Shown here: one piece after another, positions 62,473-64,000 of the stretch | Position numbering within the stretch: the stretch's first letter is position 1 | Layout: the number at the start of each line of letters is the position of its first letter | Origin: Streptomyces sp. ISL-94 | GTDB lineage: Bacteria > Actinomycetota > Actinomycetes > Streptomycetales > Streptomycetaceae | Direction of reading: 5' to 3' | Length of the DNA stretch: 64,000 nt | Assembly (NCBI RefSeq): GCF_018614075.1 | Contig: NZ_JAGGOZ010000017.1 | Span: 1 to 64,000 of the forward strand | Position numbers and translations under genes: made by a program | The notes under the pieces: model-generated | Told to the model about the DNA's origin: nothing | Database searches by the model: none | The model's input: only the letters and a program-made list of their open reading frames with translations

Positions 62473-64000
62473 CGATGCTGACGCGCCAGGAGATCGAGCT
62501 CGGGCTGGCGGAGAACCGCGAGGCTCCGAACGGCGCCGCGCGCAACGCGCACGCCGAGGCCCTTGTCGGCGCCGCCGAGGCCAGCGGCGACCGGGCCCTG
62601 TTCCGCGCGGCACTGGACAACCTGGTGGGCGCCTACCTCTTCAGCTCGGAGTCGTCGAAGCTGCTCGTGCCCTTCGCCCGGCTGCTCCAGGAGTACGACA
62701 AGGACCCAGGCGCCTTCTCCGAATGGGACGCCCATTCGTTGTTCTGGCAGTTCAAGTGGGTGACCACGGCCCTTTCCGACTCCCCCGGCATCCCGCTGGA
62801 GTCGGCCACCGGCTGGCTGGCCGAGATGGAGCGCCGCTACCGGCTCGCGGGCTACAGCGAACGCCCCGTACGCGAGGCCGAGCTGTGGCTCGCCGACGCG
62901 ATGGGCGACGACGAGCGGGCCGATCGTGCCTTCAAGCGCTGGCTGGCGGCCGAGCGCGACGACATGAGCGACTGCCACGCCTGCGAGCTCAACGGTCAGG
63001 GCCAGTACGCCGTGCTGCGCGGGGACGACGCCCGTGCCCTGGAGATCTGGACGTCGGTGCTGGTTGGCGAGAGGACCTGCGCCGAGGAGCCGCACCGGGT
63101 GCTGGCGACCTCCCTGCTGCCGCTGCTGCGGCTCGGCCGGGCCGACGAGGCCCGTTCGCACCACCTGCGCGGCTACCGCATGGCCCGCGGCAACGAGAGC
63201 CTGCTGCCGTCGATCGGCAAGCACATCGAGTTCTGCGCGCTCACCGGCAACGAATCACGGGGCCTGGAGATCCTGGCCGAGCACGCCGCCCACGTGGCCC
63301 CGCTCGCCAACGTCGACGACCAGCTGGCCTTCCACGGCGGCATCCTCGTCCTGCTGCGCCGGTTGACGGAGCTGGGGCACGGTGGGAGCCCGGCCGTCCC
63401 CTACGAGGGCGCGCCGCGCACCGTCTCCGAGCTGTACGAGGTGCTGTACGCGGGCGCGCTCGACATCGCCCGCCAGTTCGACGCGCGCAATGGAACCACC
63501 CGGGTCTCGGAGCGGTTGCTGGCGCGGATCGGGCGCGAGCCGCTGACCGGCCGCCTGCCGCTGGGGGTGCGCAGCACGGCGCTCGCCGGGGCGGCGCCCG
63601 CCGTCGCGGCGCCGGTGGTGGAGCCGGCCGGGCCGACCGGGTTCGCCGAGTTGGTGGAGCGGGCCCGGCAGGCGCGCGACCAGGGGCATCCGGGCGCCGA
63701 CGCGCTGTGGGCCGAGGTGGCGGTACGGGTGGACGCCCAGCCGGAGCCCGATCCGCTGGTCGCGGCCGATCTGGCGGACCACCGGGCCCTGGCCGCCGCG
63801 CGCCGCGGGGCCGAGGAGGCCTCCGCACTGCTGACGGCGGCACGGGACGGCTACCGGGAGCTCAGACAGGCTCAGCGCGCGGCGCTCGCGGAACTGCGGC
63901 TGGCGACGCTGGCCGCGCAGTCCGGCGCTTCGCCGGCCGAGGTACGGCGGCTGCTGGGCGTGGCCGTACGGGCCGCCGAGGGACTCGACGCCGCCGAACC
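62469..64000 (+). CDS. TPR-like protein coupled to the HSP90-like gene, cut by window end
   Basis: About 510 residues are visible and the frame is open at the end. The start is GTG 62469, overlapping the chaperone stop, or ATG 62475. Repeated helical pairs of about 34 residues (ADRAFKRWLAAERDDMSDCHACELNGQGQYAVLRGDDARALEIW, ADEARSHHLRGYRMARGN) resemble tetratricopeptide repeats. No enzyme motif is visible. It may act as a co-chaperone or adaptor. Confidence 0.75.
   Translation, partial: MTMLTRQEIELGLAENREAPNGAARNAHAEALVGAAEASGDRALFRAALDNLVGAYLFSSESSKLLVPFARLLQEYDKDPGAFSEWDAHSLFWQFKWVTTALSDSPGIPLESATGWLAEMERRYRLAGYSERPVREAELWLADAMGDDERADRAFKRWLAAERDDMSDCHACELNGQGQYAVLRGDDARALEIWTSVLVGERTCAEEPHRVLATSLLPLLRLGRADEARSHHLRGYRMARGNESLLPSIGKHIEFCALTGNESRGLEILAEHAAHVAPLANVDDQLAFHGGILVLLRRLTELGHGGSPAVPYEGAPRTVSELYEVLYAGALDIARQFDARNGTTRVSERLLARIGREPLTGRLPLGVRSTALAGAAPAVAAPVVEPAGPTGFAELVERARQARDQGHPGADALWAEVAVRVDAQPEPDPLVAADLADHRALAAARRGAEEASALLTAARDGYRELRQAQRAALAELRLATLAAQSGASPAEVRRLLGVAVRAAEGLDAAE

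Noticed and set aside
60535..62613. Long open frame on the minus strand opposite the HSP90-like gene
   Set aside because: It is a GC-rich antisense frame, rich in Gly/Arg/Val without domains; the plus-strand protein has clear HSP90 motifs.

Overview
The window is Streptomyces-like chromosomal DNA from the conserved core. The sequence is very GC-rich, genes are dense and often coupled through ATGA, GTGA or TGATG overlaps, and GTG and TTG starts are common. Genus hallmarks include a subtilisin-inhibitor-family protein, a SigE-family sigma factor, the Sco/copper chaperone/DyP peroxidase cluster and GAF-PP2C phosphatases. Seven perfect copies of the ParB-binding palindrome GTTTCACGTGAAAC (parS) and two groups of DnaA boxes (44.6-44.9 kb and 58.8 kb) place it close to the replication origin. 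From memory of S. coelicolor gene order (kptA, serS and pheA lie a short way from oriC), the right-hand end probably faces oriC; this is inference. I see no insertion sequence, prophage, CRISPR array or antibiotic biosynthetic cluster.

Layout. 0-4.5 kb (minus): membrane glycosyltransferases and a PhoP-like two-component system. 4.5-8.6 kb: amidohydrolase with a monooxygenase-fold protein, a DUF2797 protein and an Lrp regulator, then a divergent SMP-30 lactonase and a PH-domain protein. 8.8-9.8 kb: tRNA-Arg(ACG), tRNA-Ser(GCT) and the inhibitor. 9.9-13.9 kb: a very long PAS/pseudo-histidine-kinase protein with repeated GRRR motifs. 13.9-16.3 kb: acyl-CoA ligase and sigma factor separated by two parS sites. 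16.4-21.2 kb: a five-gene operon resembling the mycobacterial igr operon (steroid side-chain removal). 21.4-24.1 kb: small secreted proteins, tRNA-Ser(TGA) and a secreted protease. 24.3-26.8 kb: YeiH-type exporter, cysteine dioxygenase and LysR. 26.9-32.9 kb: HtrA-like protease, phosphodiesterase, RsbW-like ATPase, SEC-C protein, a secreted Ser/Asp-rich protein and a primase-like protein. 33.4-37.1 kb: PP2C phosphatase, aminopeptidase P and a second RsbW-like ATPase. 37.4-43.6 kb: copper handling cluster (YcnI, Sco, PCuAC chaperone, CopC-CopD fusion, Tat-exported DyP peroxidase). 43.7-47.2 kb: pheA, serS and a HAD phosphatase flanking the main DnaA-box cluster. 47.4-50.4 kb: membrane protein, NarL-type two-component pair and a rhomboid-like protein carrying two parS sites in its 3' end. 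50.5-54.0 kb: two ABC-2 exporter pairs. 54.3-58.8 kb: an overlapping operon of an M24 peptidase-like protein, an EphD-like hydrolase-dehydrogenase fusion, a metal-dependent hydrolase and a MerR regulator. 58.9-64.0 kb: aquaporin, KptA, and a divergent HSP90-like protein coupled to a TPR-like protein cut by the window end.

How parts fit together. Most genes are housekeeping or sensory. The strongest functional assemblies are the igr-like acyl-CoA operon, the copper/DyP cluster, the cysteine dioxygenase-exporter pair, the two overlapping ABC pairs and the HSP90-TPR pair. Several proteins look like catalytically altered members of enzyme families: the PAS protein lacks the phospho-accepting His, the PP2C lacks a metal Asp, and the primase-like protein lacks a visible DxD.
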